From Alphaproteobacteria bacterium (GTDB lineage: Bacteria > Pseudomonadota > Alphaproteobacteria > Micavibrionales > Micavibrionaceae): 64,000 nt of DNA. The notes beneath the pieces were generated by a model. It saw only the letters and a program-made list of their open reading frames with translations. It was not told where the DNA came from and did not search any database. Shown one piece after another: positions 28,115-36,825 of the stretch; the first letter of the stretch is position 1, and the number at the start of each line of letters is the position of its first letter. The position numbers and the translations under genes were made by a program. The DNA lies in NCBI GenBank assembly GCA_020848095.1, contig JADLAT010000005.1, positions 1-64,000 on the forward strand. Reading direction: 5' to 3'.

Positions 28115-28225
28115 TGCGCGCGGGGTATAGAGTGATGGATTGCTCGATAGCGTGGAATTAATTTTTATGCTAAAACGGTTTCTGCGTTTATTAGGAATAT
28201 GAAATAGTATAGGTGGATTGATTAT

Positions 28226-28915
28226 ATGAAAATAACTAAGTCCTTTGTTTTGATGCTTGGCGCCTGCGCCGCACTTTCTGCCTGTCAGACGATACCTTCT
28301 GATGGCTCCTCATCTTCCTCGCTTTCAGCCTCGGCCAGAGGTATGGGGCTGGATGATGAGAATGTTTCGCTGGAGGTGGCGGAGCGCCGTTATAAGCAAA
28401 AGCCAGAGGATGAGCGTCTGGCTGTCGACTATGCGCGCGCTTTGCGTGAGGATAACCGCAATGATCAGGCCGTGTTAGTGTTGGAGCCGTTTGCTGCAGG
28501 TAAAACCCCTCAATCACAGACTTTGAGCGAGTATGCGGCGATTCAGATTGCGCTCGGTGATTATAAGAAGGCTGAGCGTTTTGCCCAAAAGGCGGTTGTG
28601 GGCGATGGCAATAATTATCGGGCGTATCATAATCTCGGGATGGCGCTGGAAGGGCAGGGCAAGCATCCGGAAGCGGAAACGGCCTTGCGTAAAGCTCTGG
28701 AGCTTAATCAGGGTGACCCTACGACCGTTATGAACAATCTGGCACTTAATCTGGCTTCGCAGGGGTATCTTGATGAGTCGATTGATATCCTTCGCCGGGC
28801 GCAGGCTTTAAGTCCTGACCGTGTGGAGATCGAGCGCAATGTGCGTATTGTGACCGCGCTGCAGCAGACAGCGCGTGGACCGACGCCGACGCCTGTGCTG
28901 AAGCCCAAGCCATAG
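28226..28915 (+). CDS. TPR lipoprotein, TadD-like
   Basis: This is a 229-residue outer-envelope lipoprotein. The signal peptide has a lipobox LSAC (Cys20), followed by a Ser-rich linker. At least three TPR-like units span about 60-205 (NYRAYHNLGMALEGQGKHPEAE and DPTTVMNNLALNLASQGYLD). The closing tail is Pro-rich. TadD lipoproteins, pilotins for the Tad secretin, share this layout and length, and the gene follows a CpaC-N-like gene, which supports the name. No other Tad genes are in the window, so a pilus function is not shown. Confidence 0.8.
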   Translation: MKITKSFVLMLGACAALSACQTIPSDGSSSSSLSASARGMGLDDENVSLEVAERRYKQKPEDERLAVDYARALREDNRNDQAVLVLEPFAAGKTPQSQTLSEYAAIQIALGDYKKAERFAQKAVVGDGNNYRAYHNLGMALEGQGKHPEAETALRKALELNQGDPTTVMNNLALNLASQGYLDESIDILRRAQALSPDRVEIERNVRIVTALQQTARGPTPTPVLKPKP

Positions 28916-28938
28916 GGGCACCCAGCATCAGCGAGAAA

Positions 28939-29991
28939 TCAGGAAGAGTGCCTTGTTATATTAAGCAGGGCTCTTTCGTACTGCCTTGCGGCGTTTTCCC
29001 ATGAGTAGCTGGATTTAACGTAGATGGATCTTTGTTCCGGTGTGCCGCAGTGCAAAGCTTTTTGCGCGGCGATTGAAAGATCAGTGTCGTGCAGGGCGCC
29101 TAGAAAATTTTCTGTTATAATATCTTTGGGGCCAGTTACGTTGTAACCGGCGATCGGTAATCCAGCGGCAAGAGCTTCGAGCAGGACCATGCCGAAGGTA
29201 TCGGTGCGGGATGGGAAAATAAAGATGTCAGCGGAGCGGTAATGCGCGGCCAGCTCTTGGTCGGTTTTTGTTCCGGTAAAGATTGCCTCAGGATATTTTT
29301 TTTCCAGGCTCTGGCGGCTGGGTCCATCGCCAACGATGACTTTCGATCCGGCCCAAGGCATTTCTAAGAAATCCTCAATGCTTTTCTCGATCGCTATGCG
29401 ACCAACATATAGTGCAACAGGGCGCGGTAGCTCTTTAAAGAGCATTTTTTCACCGGGATAAAAGAGATCTAAATCTGCCCCTCTGGATACGCGGTTTGCC
29501 GGATTTTTGAATCCCCATTCGCGCAGTGTTTCTTCCATACTGGGCGTGGAGACCATCATGGCGCTGGAGGGGGCATGAAAGGTGCGAACGTAAGCCTGCC
29601 CCATTTTGTGAGCGGTGTTGTGCAGGAAGGGTAAATATTGGTCAACTCTGCGTGCAACGTAATCTGGAAACCTTGTGTGAAAAGAGGTGGAGAAGCGGCG
29701 ATTGTGCTTTAGGCAATATTTTCGTGCCGCCCAGCCTAATGGTCCCTCTGTTGGGATATGGATGTTGTCGGGATTATAGGTTTCAATCTTGCGGCTTAGG
29801 GCGCGATAGGGAGCCAGAGCCAGCTTGATTTCCGGGTAGCCTGGCATGGGGATGCGGAACCAAAAATCTGCAGGACCTATAACACGGACCTCATGGTTGT
29901 GTTTTCTTAGCTCTTCGCTCAGATGTTCATAAGTTCGGACAACGCCGTTGACTTGAGGAAACCATGCATCGCTGACAATTAATAGTTTCAT
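28939..29991 (-). CDS. Glycosyltransferase family 4 (GDP-mannose/UDP-sugar transferase-like)
   Basis: This is a GT-B fold glycosyltransferase of 350 residues. The N-terminus MKLLIVSDAWFPQVNGVVRT is the usual start of GT4 enzymes of the MgtA/SqdX (alpha-mannosyl- or sulfoquinovosyl-diacylglycerol) group. The donor-binding half has VALYVGRIAIEKSIEDFLEM and the EX7E-type motif in FPSRTDTFGMVLLEALAAGLP, in which the first Glu is Asp. The substrate is probably a lipid or polysaccharide acceptor, not deducible further. It converges on the TPR gene (23-base gap) and diverges from the next plus-strand gene. Confidence 0.9.
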   Translation of the reverse strand: MKLLIVSDAWFPQVNGVVRTYEHLSEELRKHNHEVRVIGPADFWFRIPMPGYPEIKLALAPYRALSRKIETYNPDNIHIPTEGPLGWAARKYCLKHNRRFSTSFHTRFPDYVARRVDQYLPFLHNTAHKMGQAYVRTFHAPSSAMMVSTPSMEETLREWGFKNPANRVSRGADLDLFYPGEKMLFKELPRPVALYVGRIAIEKSIEDFLEMPWAGSKVIVGDGPSRQSLEKKYPEAIFTGTKTDQELAAHYRSADIFIFPSRTDTFGMVLLEALAAGLPIAGYNVTGPKDIITENFLGALHDTDLSIAAQKALHCGTPEQRSIYVKSSYSWENAARQYERALLNITRHSS

Positions 29992-30092
29992 GGGATGCGA
30001 TCTTGTCTTTTCAATGCTGGTGGCTTGTCTGTGGCATGGACTTTTTAGTCAGTCGATCTTACACTGTGAGAGGCGCATGCTTCAAAAGCTCA

Positions 30093-31493
30093 ATGGTTAT
30101 GATTAACAGATTTTTTGCTCATTCTTTTATTTTTTTCGCCGTCATCTTTGGGGCCTCTCAAGGGACGGCGCAGGAGTCTTGCAATATAGATTATGAAGTC
30201 CGAGTTGATCTGCGTAAGCCGGAATTCGGAGCATATAATATTTATGACACGATTTATGGGCGCTGGGATCAGGACGAGATTTTTAAAGCGGTTGTGCCGA
30301 TTGAAGGTGGGCAAACGCTCATGGCGGTTGGCGAGGTTTATCAGCGCGATAAATCGCAGCCGAAAAGCAAGGCGATGGCGGGCGCGCATGATCTTTTACT
30401 GGTCCAGACCGGGCGTAACGGACGGGTTTTACTCGATCAGATCCATCATGTAGAGGGTTTGGGGGCTGTGGTGGATGCCTTGCCGCATGAGAGAGGGTTT
30501 GCTGTTTTTGCCAATCAGAGGAATGAAGCCGGTCGTGCGGTAGTCTGGATGGGGGTTTTTGATCCGCGCGGTTTTATGCTGGACCAGCAACAGGTGGCGG
30601 ATTCTGATGCTGGGCTTGAAGTTTTTAATGTGGTGCGAGATTCTTCGGATGGCACGTATCTTCTGGCTGCATCATCGCTGGGCGGGGTGAGCGTAACAAA
30701 GGCATCGGCGGTTTTATATCGTATAGATCAGGCTGGAAAAGTAATTTCCAGAGCTGCTTTTGTGATGGGGGCAGAAAATCGTATATCCGGGATTGTGCCT
30801 TTGGAAAAAGGCGGCGCAATGGCCGTAGGGTATTCCTATGATGCGGCGGGCCGTAAGAATGGCTGGGTTGCGCGGTTGAATAAGAAATTCGGATTAGTGT
30901 GGCAGCAGGTTTATCCTCGCGGTGCGGCGGCGGAGCTGGCTTCCGGGCGCGTGATGCCCGGCGGGCAGGCACTGGCTGTTACCGGGGCCGCGGTGCCGAT
31001 TAGCGAAGGTCGTAAAGCGGGATGGGTGATGGCTGTGAGCACAGATAATGGCGCGGTAATCTGGCAAAGGTTTTTCTCCGGGGCCTTGAATTTTTCCGGG
31101 CGGGATTTGCTTGTTAGTCCGGATGGCGTGGTTTCCGCGATTCTGGATGGGGATGCGGCGCAGGGATCAGACGAGATTCCTCATATCCGGCTTGTGACCA
31201 TCAGACCGCGCGGCGCTATATTCTCGGCAGAAGCTTTTTATAACGGTGCGGCAGTGGATGCCTTTAGATTGGCTTCCGGCCCGAAGGGGGAGAGGATTCT
31301 GGTCGGCACGACCCTTGTCCCTCATCAGATTGGAAAGCCGGGATCTTTGGAAAAGTCCAAAGACGGTTTGGTGAACCCCGAGGCTGGAGCTGATCTATCC
31401 ATGAGCCAGCAAGGATGGATGCTTGTAGCGCCGTCTGCGGAGGGTTATAAGGATCCTTGTGCTCCGCTGCGCGCGGAGCGTTCACAAAATTAG
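30093..31493 (+). CDS. Secreted repeat (beta-propeller-like) protein of unknown function
   Basis: The best start is ATG 30093 (or 30099), giving a signal peptide (RFFAHSFIFFAVIFGASQG, cleaved after GTAQ) and a precursor of about 466 residues. The mature protein begins ESCNIDYEVRVDL. It contains four or five loosely repeated blades marked by VPIEGGQTLMAVGEV, VPLEKGGAMAVGYSYD, MPGGQALAVTGA and SPDGVVSAILDGD, as in a beta-propeller or kelch-like surface protein. Two cysteines near the ends (SCNI and DPCAPL) could form a disulfide. I do not recognise a family. It lies 11 bases ahead of rluD and could share its transcript. Confidence 0.75.
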   Translation: MVMINRFFAHSFIFFAVIFGASQGTAQESCNIDYEVRVDLRKPEFGAYNIYDTIYGRWDQDEIFKAVVPIEGGQTLMAVGEVYQRDKSQPKSKAMAGAHDLLLVQTGRNGRVLLDQIHHVEGLGAVVDALPHERGFAVFANQRNEAGRAVVWMGVFDPRGFMLDQQQVADSDAGLEVFNVVRDSSDGTYLLAASSLGGVSVTKASAVLYRIDQAGKVISRAAFVMGAENRISGIVPLEKGGAMAVGYSYDAAGRKNGWVARLNKKFGLVWQQVYPRGAAAELASGRVMPGGQALAVTGAAVPISEGRKAGWVMAVSTDNGAVIWQRFFSGALNFSGRDLLVSPDGVVSAILDGDAAQGSDEIPHIRLVTIRPRGAIFSAEAFYNGAAVDAFRLASGPKGERILVGTTLVPHQIGKPGSLEKSKDGLVNPEAGADLSMSQQGWMLVAPSAEGYKDPCAPLRAERSQN

Positions 31494-31504
31494 GTGTGTA
31501 GATT

Positions 31505-32536
31505 ATGTCCGGCTTTAATGAGAATGATCCCGAAGGGGAGATCGGCGTTGTGCCGGGTTCTGCGCGCGTTTTGCGTTTTGATGTGACAACGGCGCACGCG
31601 GGGATGCGGCTTGATAAGGCGCTGAGTGATATGTGTTTTGACGTATCGCGCTCGCGCGTTCAGGGGTTGATTGTGGAAGGGTACGCGCTTTTGAATGGTG
31701 TGCTTTGTGATTCTGCGTCCCGCAAGGTAGGCGAAGGTGATAGAGTAGAGCTGGTGATTCCTGATGCGGTGGAAGCTGTGCCGCAGCCTGAGAATATTCC
31801 GCTCGATATTATTTATGAAGATGAAGATTTGTTGGTGCTTAATAAGCAGGTCGGGCTGGTTGTTCATCCGGGGGCGGGAAATTATACCGGGACGCTGGTG
31901 AATGCTCTGCTTTACCATTGCGCGGGCGAGCTTTCGGGAATTGGCGGCGTAATGCGCCCTGGTATCGTTCATCGTCTGGATAAGGATACCAGCGGCCTTA
32001 TGGTGGCGGCTAAAAGTGATCTGGCGCACCGAGGATTATCGGCTCAGCTTGAGGATCGCAGCTTAAGCCGGATTTATGAAGCTCTGGTGCTGAAAGTGCC
32101 AGTACCGTTGAAGGGCACGATTGATCGTTCAATTGGTCGAGATCCGCGTAATCGTTTGCGTATGGCTATTAGTGGGCAAGGAGCGCGTTCCGCCCGGACG
32201 CATTACCATGTGCGGGAAAATTTTGGCGGTGCGCTGGCGCGGGTTGATTGTAAGCTGGAGAGTGGACGTACGCACCAGATCCGCGTGCATATGGCGAGTA
32301 TAAAGCACCCTTTGATTGGGGATTCTTTATATGGCCCGCAGGTTACGGCTATAGCGGGGGCCATGAAATCTGCCGGGTATAGCGCTGAGGCGATTGCGGC
32401 ATGTACCGGCTTTGAGCGTCAGGCGCTGCATGCGCGGGAGATCAGTTTTATTCATCCCGCGGACGGTGAAGAGATGAGTTTTTCAGTAGGCCTGCCGGAG
32501 GATATGTCTAACCTACTGAAAAACATAAAGAAATAA
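31505..32536 (+). CDS. rluD: RluD-type 23S rRNA pseudouridine synthase
   Basis: This is an RluA-family enzyme that converts uridines of 23S rRNA helix 69 to pseudouridine. Of 343 residues, about 20-85 form an S4 RNA-binding domain (MRLDKALSDMCFDVSRSRVQ). The catalytic domain has the motif HRLDKDTSG with catalytic Asp159 and the later motifs KLESGRTHQIRVH and HPLIGDSLYG. The two domains in this order fit RluD (with helix-69 specificity) rather than RluC or RluA, though these cannot be split with certainty. In many Alphaproteobacteria rluD lies next to rpoH; here a candidate sRNA follows. Confidence 0.9.
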   Translation: MSGFNENDPEGEIGVVPGSARVLRFDVTTAHAGMRLDKALSDMCFDVSRSRVQGLIVEGYALLNGVLCDSASRKVGEGDRVELVIPDAVEAVPQPENIPLDIIYEDEDLLVLNKQVGLVVHPGAGNYTGTLVNALLYHCAGELSGIGGVMRPGIVHRLDKDTSGLMVAAKSDLAHRGLSAQLEDRSLSRIYEALVLKVPVPLKGTIDRSIGRDPRNRLRMAISGQGARSARTHYHVRENFGGALARVDCKLESGRTHQIRVHMASIKHPLIGDSLYGPQVTAIAGAMKSAGYSAEAIAACTGFERQALHAREISFIHPADGEEMSFSVGLPEDMSNLLKNIKK

Positions 32537-32563
32537 AATTACGTAAAATTTTATACAAATCCA

Positions 32564-32592
32564 TTGCTTTTACATAAAATGTACGGTATTCT
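32564..32592 (+). promoter_or_regulatory. Candidate promoter downstream of rluD
   Basis: TTGCTT (32564-32569), a 17-base spacer and TATTCT (32587-32592) resemble a sigma-70-type promoter. It would start transcription near 32599 in a stretch without a protein-coding gene and read towards the strong terminator at 32736. Confidence 0.45.
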
Positions 32593-32598
32593 ATAAGA

Positions 32599-32766
32599 AT
32601 AAGGCCAGTGCGCAAATTAAAGACATAAAAAGAGAGCATAAGAGAGACGAGAGAAGTTTTAGTGAGCATAGTGACGACCTGTAAGTGCCGCGCCGGAATT
32701 TAAAGTTTTTGCTTCATCCGATCTGGTACACCTATATCGCCCCCGTAAAAAGGGGCGATTTTTTTT
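32599..32766 (+). ncRNA. Candidate small RNA (about 168 nt)
   Basis: The stretch between rluD and yjbH has a promoter-like pair upstream and ends in a strong intrinsic terminator, so it reads as an independent transcription unit. The first part is purine-rich (around 32625-32656, repeated AGAGAG blocks). A tiny open frame with GTG at 32662 encodes 13 residues (MSIVTTCKCRAGI) with GAGAAG five bases upstream, so the RNA may also be, or contain, a leader peptide. I do not recognise a known sRNA family. Both the transcript and the frame are inferences. Confidence 0.4.
32736..32766 (+). terminator. Strong Rho-independent terminator
   Basis: ATCGCCCC (32736-32743) pairs perfectly with GGGGCGAT (32752-32759) across an eight-base loop, followed by eight T in total. 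It is plus-directed; on the minus strand it lies just past the YjbH gene but has the T run on the wrong side. Confidence 0.93.
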
Positions 32767-32768
32767 GA

Positions 32769-34871
32769 TCAAGGCTCTGGAGTGATATCGCCCCAGTTTT
32801 GTGCCATGTGAGCGGCGCTGAAAGGCTCGGTTAATTCATAGAGCGGTAGCGGGTTATGAAGCCTTTGGCCGCTATCGCGTCCGAAAGGCGCGGTTTTGAG
32901 TGTAATGTCCGTGTTGCGCGGGATGTATTTATATCCCCCGAGAGGTAATGTCAGGCTGATGCCGCTATAGTTATGGGTGGCTGCGCCAAAGGGATCCGGA
33001 TCGCTGCTGTTGGTGAGGGTAAGAAAACCCTCAATTTTTGTGCCGTTTGCGAATTGCTTTTGCAGGCCGATTGTGCCGCCGATATCTTCCGCCAGATAAC
33101 GACCTATGGAGAGATGCGCGGTAGTATTCCATAGTGGCAGATCATACCAGCCATTTACATGTCCGCTGATCAGGCTATCGCCATTAAAGCCGAGGTTGAA
33201 GGGTACGAGTGGGTCACGTTTGAGGGCCAGCCAGCTTTCTGCGCCAACGGCAAAGCGTCCATTAAAGGGGCGGTAGAGTATTTCGCCGCCAAACCCGCCG
33301 TACATTTCTTCCAAATATCCGCCGAGCAGGGAAAGATGTAAATCCGAGCGGAAGCTATGGGTAAAGGCGCTGAAAAATTTATCTACACTTAGTTTCTGGC
33401 GGGCGAAAAGGTCAACATCGCTGCGTACCGGCAGGAAAGGTTTTAGGCGTGTCTGGTTTATTCCGTCAAGGTTATCACTCAAGTTAAGACGCAGCGCGTA
33501 GAAATTATCAATCAAGCCACGGAATTTTGCCGTGTGCCTGCCTGCGATGAGGGAAGATCGATAAAGTGTGCCGCTGTCTTCTTCTGAAAGGCTTGTTTGA
33601 TGTTCCAGATTGAAATGAAAGGAGTCAAGATTCCAGTTTTTTCCTGTGGGGCGATCAAATGAGGGGCGCAGGGTAAATTTTTTGTCCGGTTCAATCTGAG
33701 TGTTATGCCAGATTTCTTCTGCGCTGATGTATTCTTCGGTCTCTACAGCTTCAAGGTCGCGGCGAAGGAGTTTTATCTGCGGGCCTTTCAGGGATAAAAC
33801 TGTGGGGGTGATGGCCAGTTCCTCTACATCCGGTCCGGCACGATCGGTCATGTATCTGGCGGCATCGGCTACTTGCCGCGGTGTGTTGATCTTGTTTCGC
33901 AATGCAAGTTTTGCATGGATGGCGGGCTCGTGGTGGGTGGTTTTATCGTCTATGGTGGGTGAGGATTCCGTTTCGGTGGGAAGGCTTAAATTTGTGTGAG
34001 GGATGCGTATTGGAGCGGTAGATTTGTAATTTGAATCCTGTCTGCGCCAGTTTTGAAGCAGCCCGGAGAGGGTGAGGCGTCCCATGATTTTATCCGCGCC
34101 CTGTGCAGCCACCCCCAGCGCAATGCCTGGAAGAGGCATGTAGTTGATGCCGGCGGACCATGGGGCAGGAGCGGCGAAATCAAAAGCGGCACGTTCGGCG
34201 GCGTAACGATCTGCGCCATAGTCGAACTTTAGGGATAGCCCGCGAAGGGGCGTAAAGTATTCTATACCTGCGAACAGGCCGATGTTTTCGCCTGTAAACC
34301 AGTCCTTAGGCTGTGCGGGAATTTCGCCGTCCAGAGGGCGTTCTTTTTTAAAGTGGCTGCCGAGGATAGAGAGCGGGTTTTTAAAATGTCCTGCGCTACC
34401 TAACCTTCCCCAGCCCAATCCGGCTGTGAAATCAAAATTGTTGTAGCGTTTTGAGAGTGTGAGATATTCTCCCGCCATGCGTTTATGCCCTATGGCCGAT
34501 TGCAGGCCCAGCGCGATTTCCGGATAATTTGCACTCTCTTCCTGTAATCTCCATTTTACATCCATGCCGGGGTAGAGCCTTTTTGCATCTTTGTTGATGT
34601 TTGATATTTCAGCACTCTGGCGCAAATTGAGATAAAGCGGTTCTGCGATTTGAACGCTCAGCCAGCCATGCATATACGGATCGAGCGTGGAAACACCGGC
34701 CTTTATTGTGCCTGTTTTGTCCATGCGGGCATTTGGGATGGTGTTAAGCCCCAAGGGACCATAAAGCGAGGAGGACGCGGATTGATTTTGTGCAAGCGCG
34801 GATGAGCAGTAAAGCCCTAAAAAACATAAGCTTGTCTTAAATAAAAATTGCGAGAGATGAAAGCGAGGCAT
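32769..34871 (-). CDS. YjbH-domain outer-membrane protein (exopolysaccharide-associated)
   Basis: This is a 700-residue YjbH-family (DUF940) protein. The signal peptide is LFKTSLCFLGLYCSSALAQ (cleaved about residue 28). The opening SSSLYGPLGLNTIPNARMD and the segment KYIPRNTDITLKTAPFGRDS are family features. Many alternating beta strands from 40 to about 690 fit a large outer-membrane barrel. In E. coli yjbEFGH promotes exopolysaccharide production and colony phenotypes; no companion yjbEFG genes are here, so it is solitary. The family call is good, the function only by analogy. Confidence 0.88.
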   Translation of the reverse strand: MPRFHLSQFLFKTSLCFLGLYCSSALAQNQSASSSLYGPLGLNTIPNARMDKTGTIKAGVSTLDPYMHGWLSVQIAEPLYLNLRQSAEISNINKDAKRLYPGMDVKWRLQEESANYPEIALGLQSAIGHKRMAGEYLTLSKRYNNFDFTAGLGWGRLGSAGHFKNPLSILGSHFKKERPLDGEIPAQPKDWFTGENIGLFAGIEYFTPLRGLSLKFDYGADRYAAERAAFDFAAPAPWSAGINYMPLPGIALGVAAQGADKIMGRLTLSGLLQNWRRQDSNYKSTAPIRIPHTNLSLPTETESSPTIDDKTTHHEPAIHAKLALRNKINTPRQVADAARYMTDRAGPDVEELAITPTVLSLKGPQIKLLRRDLEAVETEEYISAEEIWHNTQIEPDKKFTLRPSFDRPTGKNWNLDSFHFNLEHQTSLSEEDSGTLYRSSLIAGRHTAKFRGLIDNFYALRLNLSDNLDGINQTRLKPFLPVRSDVDLFARQKLSVDKFFSAFTHSFRSDLHLSLLGGYLEEMYGGFGGEILYRPFNGRFAVGAESWLALKRDPLVPFNLGFNGDSLISGHVNGWYDLPLWNTTAHLSIGRYLAEDIGGTIGLQKQFANGTKIEGFLTLTNSSDPDPFGAATHNYSGISLTLPLGGYKYIPRNTDITLKTAPFGRDSGQRLHNPLPLYELTEPFSAAHMAQNWGDITPEP

Positions 34872-35064
34872 GTGGCTTTATGAGAGAAATTGGCGGACCG
34901 GTATGGAAATAAGGCAAATGTACCCAAGTTGTGGTGCGGATGATTCCACGTTTGTAAAATCTCACCCTAAACACGACCGTATGTCAAAGGAGACAGGGCT
35001 TGCGATGAATAAAAATCTGTTAGAAATTTAACCATGAGTTGTTTTTTCTTTCTCCGGATACGTT

Positions 35065-36330
35065 TTGAACATGGTTGATTTTGTCCCCGAAAAGATTTTG
35101 GATTGCGCAGATCTCAGGGCTAAAAAGCTCGAGGCGCTGGAGCAGATGGCTGGCGGACTGGCTCATGATTTTAACAATGTGTTTTCGATTATAGATGGAT
35201 ATATTCGGTTGCTTGCCGGGCGTCTTGAGGGACAGGCAGAGGCGATGAGCTATCTGGAGCGAATGGGCGCCGCATCGGGAAGAGGTGCTGCGCTCATAAA
35301 AAAAATGCTTATTTTTAGCCGTAGCAAGACGGAAAATGCCCCTATTATTGATCTGGCGGCGGCATTGAGAGAACAGGAATCTTTTTTGAGGCCGCTATTT
35401 TCTCCTGAAACCAGGATTGTTCTGCGGGTGAGCGAGGATGATTTGTATGTGCGATGTTCGGCAGATACGATTATGCGCATTTTGTTATATCTGGCAGAAA
35501 ATTCCAGGGACGCTATGGCGATTGGGGGCGTGTTTTCCGTAGAGGCGCGGCGCTGTCCATTGTACGACTTGCCGGTTTGGGCTCGGGATGAGCAGGTGGA
35601 AAATTCTGATTTTATATGTTTATCCGTTACAGATGATGGGGCTGGCATGACCGTCGATGTTTTGGAGCGTGCTCTCGATCCGTTTTTTACCACGAAACAA
35701 AAAAAAGCGGCATCGGGTTTGGGGTTGGCGGTTGTCTATGGTCTGGTCAAGCAATCCGGCGGGGTGCTGGATATAGTATCCTCCCCTGAGCGAGGGGCCA
35801 TGGTTTCTCTGTATTTTCCGTTGAGTGTTGAAAAACCTGATCGCGTTATTCTTGGTGGTTCGGGCGACCCGGCGGGTCTGTGCTTTATGGGGTATACGGC
35901 TTTGGTTGTGGGTGATGATCCGGAGGTTGTTATGCAGGTTGGTGGTATGCTTGAGCAGATGGGAATGCGAGTTATTCGGGCTATGGGTGAAGATGAAGCC
36001 TTGCAGGTGCAGGATGATTTTAATGCCCTTCTTGATGTTTTGGTCGTGGACGCTGCGTTTTCAGGGGCGGAAGGAGGAGATCTGGTGCGGCTTGTCAGGA
36101 CCGTGCGGCCGGAGACGAAAATAATATTTATGGGCAGTGAATTGCCCGGCGGAGGATGTGCTTTTGAGGTGCCGGAATGGGGGCGTTTTATGGCTAAACC
36201 GGTTGTTTTTGAGGCTTTGGCCGGCCTGATTTACCGTTGTGTTTCCGAGGGAAAATATGCGGCAGTTATGGAAGAGTTTCAGGAAGTAAAAAATTGGCAA
36301 AAGCCTGATAACGTGGCGGATCAAAGATGA
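35065..36330 (+). CDS. Soluble hybrid histidine kinase with C-terminal receiver
   Basis: This is a cytosolic two-component hybrid of 421 residues without membrane segments or an input domain. TTG 35065 is taken as start; ATG 35071, two codons in, is equally possible. The phosphoacceptor motif is MAGGLAHDFNN (about 29-39), the CckA/NtrB-type H-box. The ATP-binding domain has AENSRDAM, VTDDGAGM and GLGLAVVYG. The receiver (about 285-405) has the acidic pair in VVGDDPE, a phosphoacceptor Asp in VVDAAF and a conserved Lys in FMAKPV, so it looks functional. With the next gene (ATGA overlap) it forms a phosphorelay-like pair. Confidence 0.9.
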   Translation: MNMVDFVPEKILDCADLRAKKLEALEQMAGGLAHDFNNVFSIIDGYIRLLAGRLEGQAEAMSYLERMGAASGRGAALIKKMLIFSRSKTENAPIIDLAAALREQESFLRPLFSPETRIVLRVSEDDLYVRCSADTIMRILLYLAENSRDAMAIGGVFSVEARRCPLYDLPVWARDEQVENSDFICLSVTDDGAGMTVDVLERALDPFFTTKQKKAASGLGLAVVYGLVKQSGGVLDIVSSPERGAMVSLYFPLSVEKPDRVILGGSGDPAGLCFMGYTALVVGDDPEVVMQVGGMLEQMGMRVIRAMGEDEALQVQDDFNALLDVLVVDAAFSGAEGGDLVRLVRTVRPETKIIFMGSELPGGGCAFEVPEWGRFMAKPVVFEALAGLIYRCVSEGKYAAVMEEFQEVKNWQKPDNVADQR

Positions 36331-36722
36331 AATCGTTTTTAAAGGAACTAAAAGTTTTATTGGTGGATGATCAGGTGGAATCGCGGGTTATGTTACGTAA
36401 TATGCTCTGGGAAATGGAGGTTACGCAGATCTTTGAATCGCCGAATGGGCGGGAGGCGCTTAAATTTTTGGATTCAGCTTTTGATTTCGTGAATTTGGTT
36501 ATCTGTGATTGGAATATGCCAGAGATGAGCGGTGTTGAATTGCTAAGGCAGTTGAGGACTGTTGACTCGACTTTGCCATTTTTGATGGTGACGGGCCGTA
36601 GTGATATGGAATCGGTTGTGGAGGCTAAATCCTCAGGCGTTACGGGGTATATAAAAAAACCTTTTTCGATCAAGGAGCTTGAAACCAAATTGCGTATTTT
36701 ACGCTATAAAATTGCCGCCTGA
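36327..36722 (+). CDS. Single-domain response regulator (CheY-like)
   Basis: This 131-residue protein is a lone receiver domain. It has the acidic pair in LLVDDQ, the phosphoacceptor Asp in VICDWNMPEMSG, Thr in LMVTGRSD and Lys in YIKKPF. No output domain is present, so it should act by protein-protein contact, as do CheY, DivK or CpdR. The start overlaps the kinase stop by four bases, so kinase and regulator are produced together. Which cellular process it controls is not visible. Confidence 0.92.
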   Translation: MKSFLKELKVLLVDDQVESRVMLRNMLWEMEVTQIFESPNGREALKFLDSAFDFVNLVICDWNMPEMSGVELLRQLRTVDSTLPFLMVTGRSDMESVVEAKSSGVTGYIKKPFSIKELETKLRILRYKIAA

Positions 36723-36825
36723 TTTTTTATGAATTTTAAAATTTGAGGCGGCTAACCGGGAAATTAGAAAAATACGCTCGAAAAGCATCTTTGCAGCGGT
36801 TAACACTTGCTGTACCCTTATCTGT

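Noticed and set aside
34981..35031. 16-residue frame ahead of the hybrid kinase as a leader peptide
   Set aside because: It has only a weak ribosome site, no attenuator-like hairpin follows, and the residues show no regulatory codon pattern.
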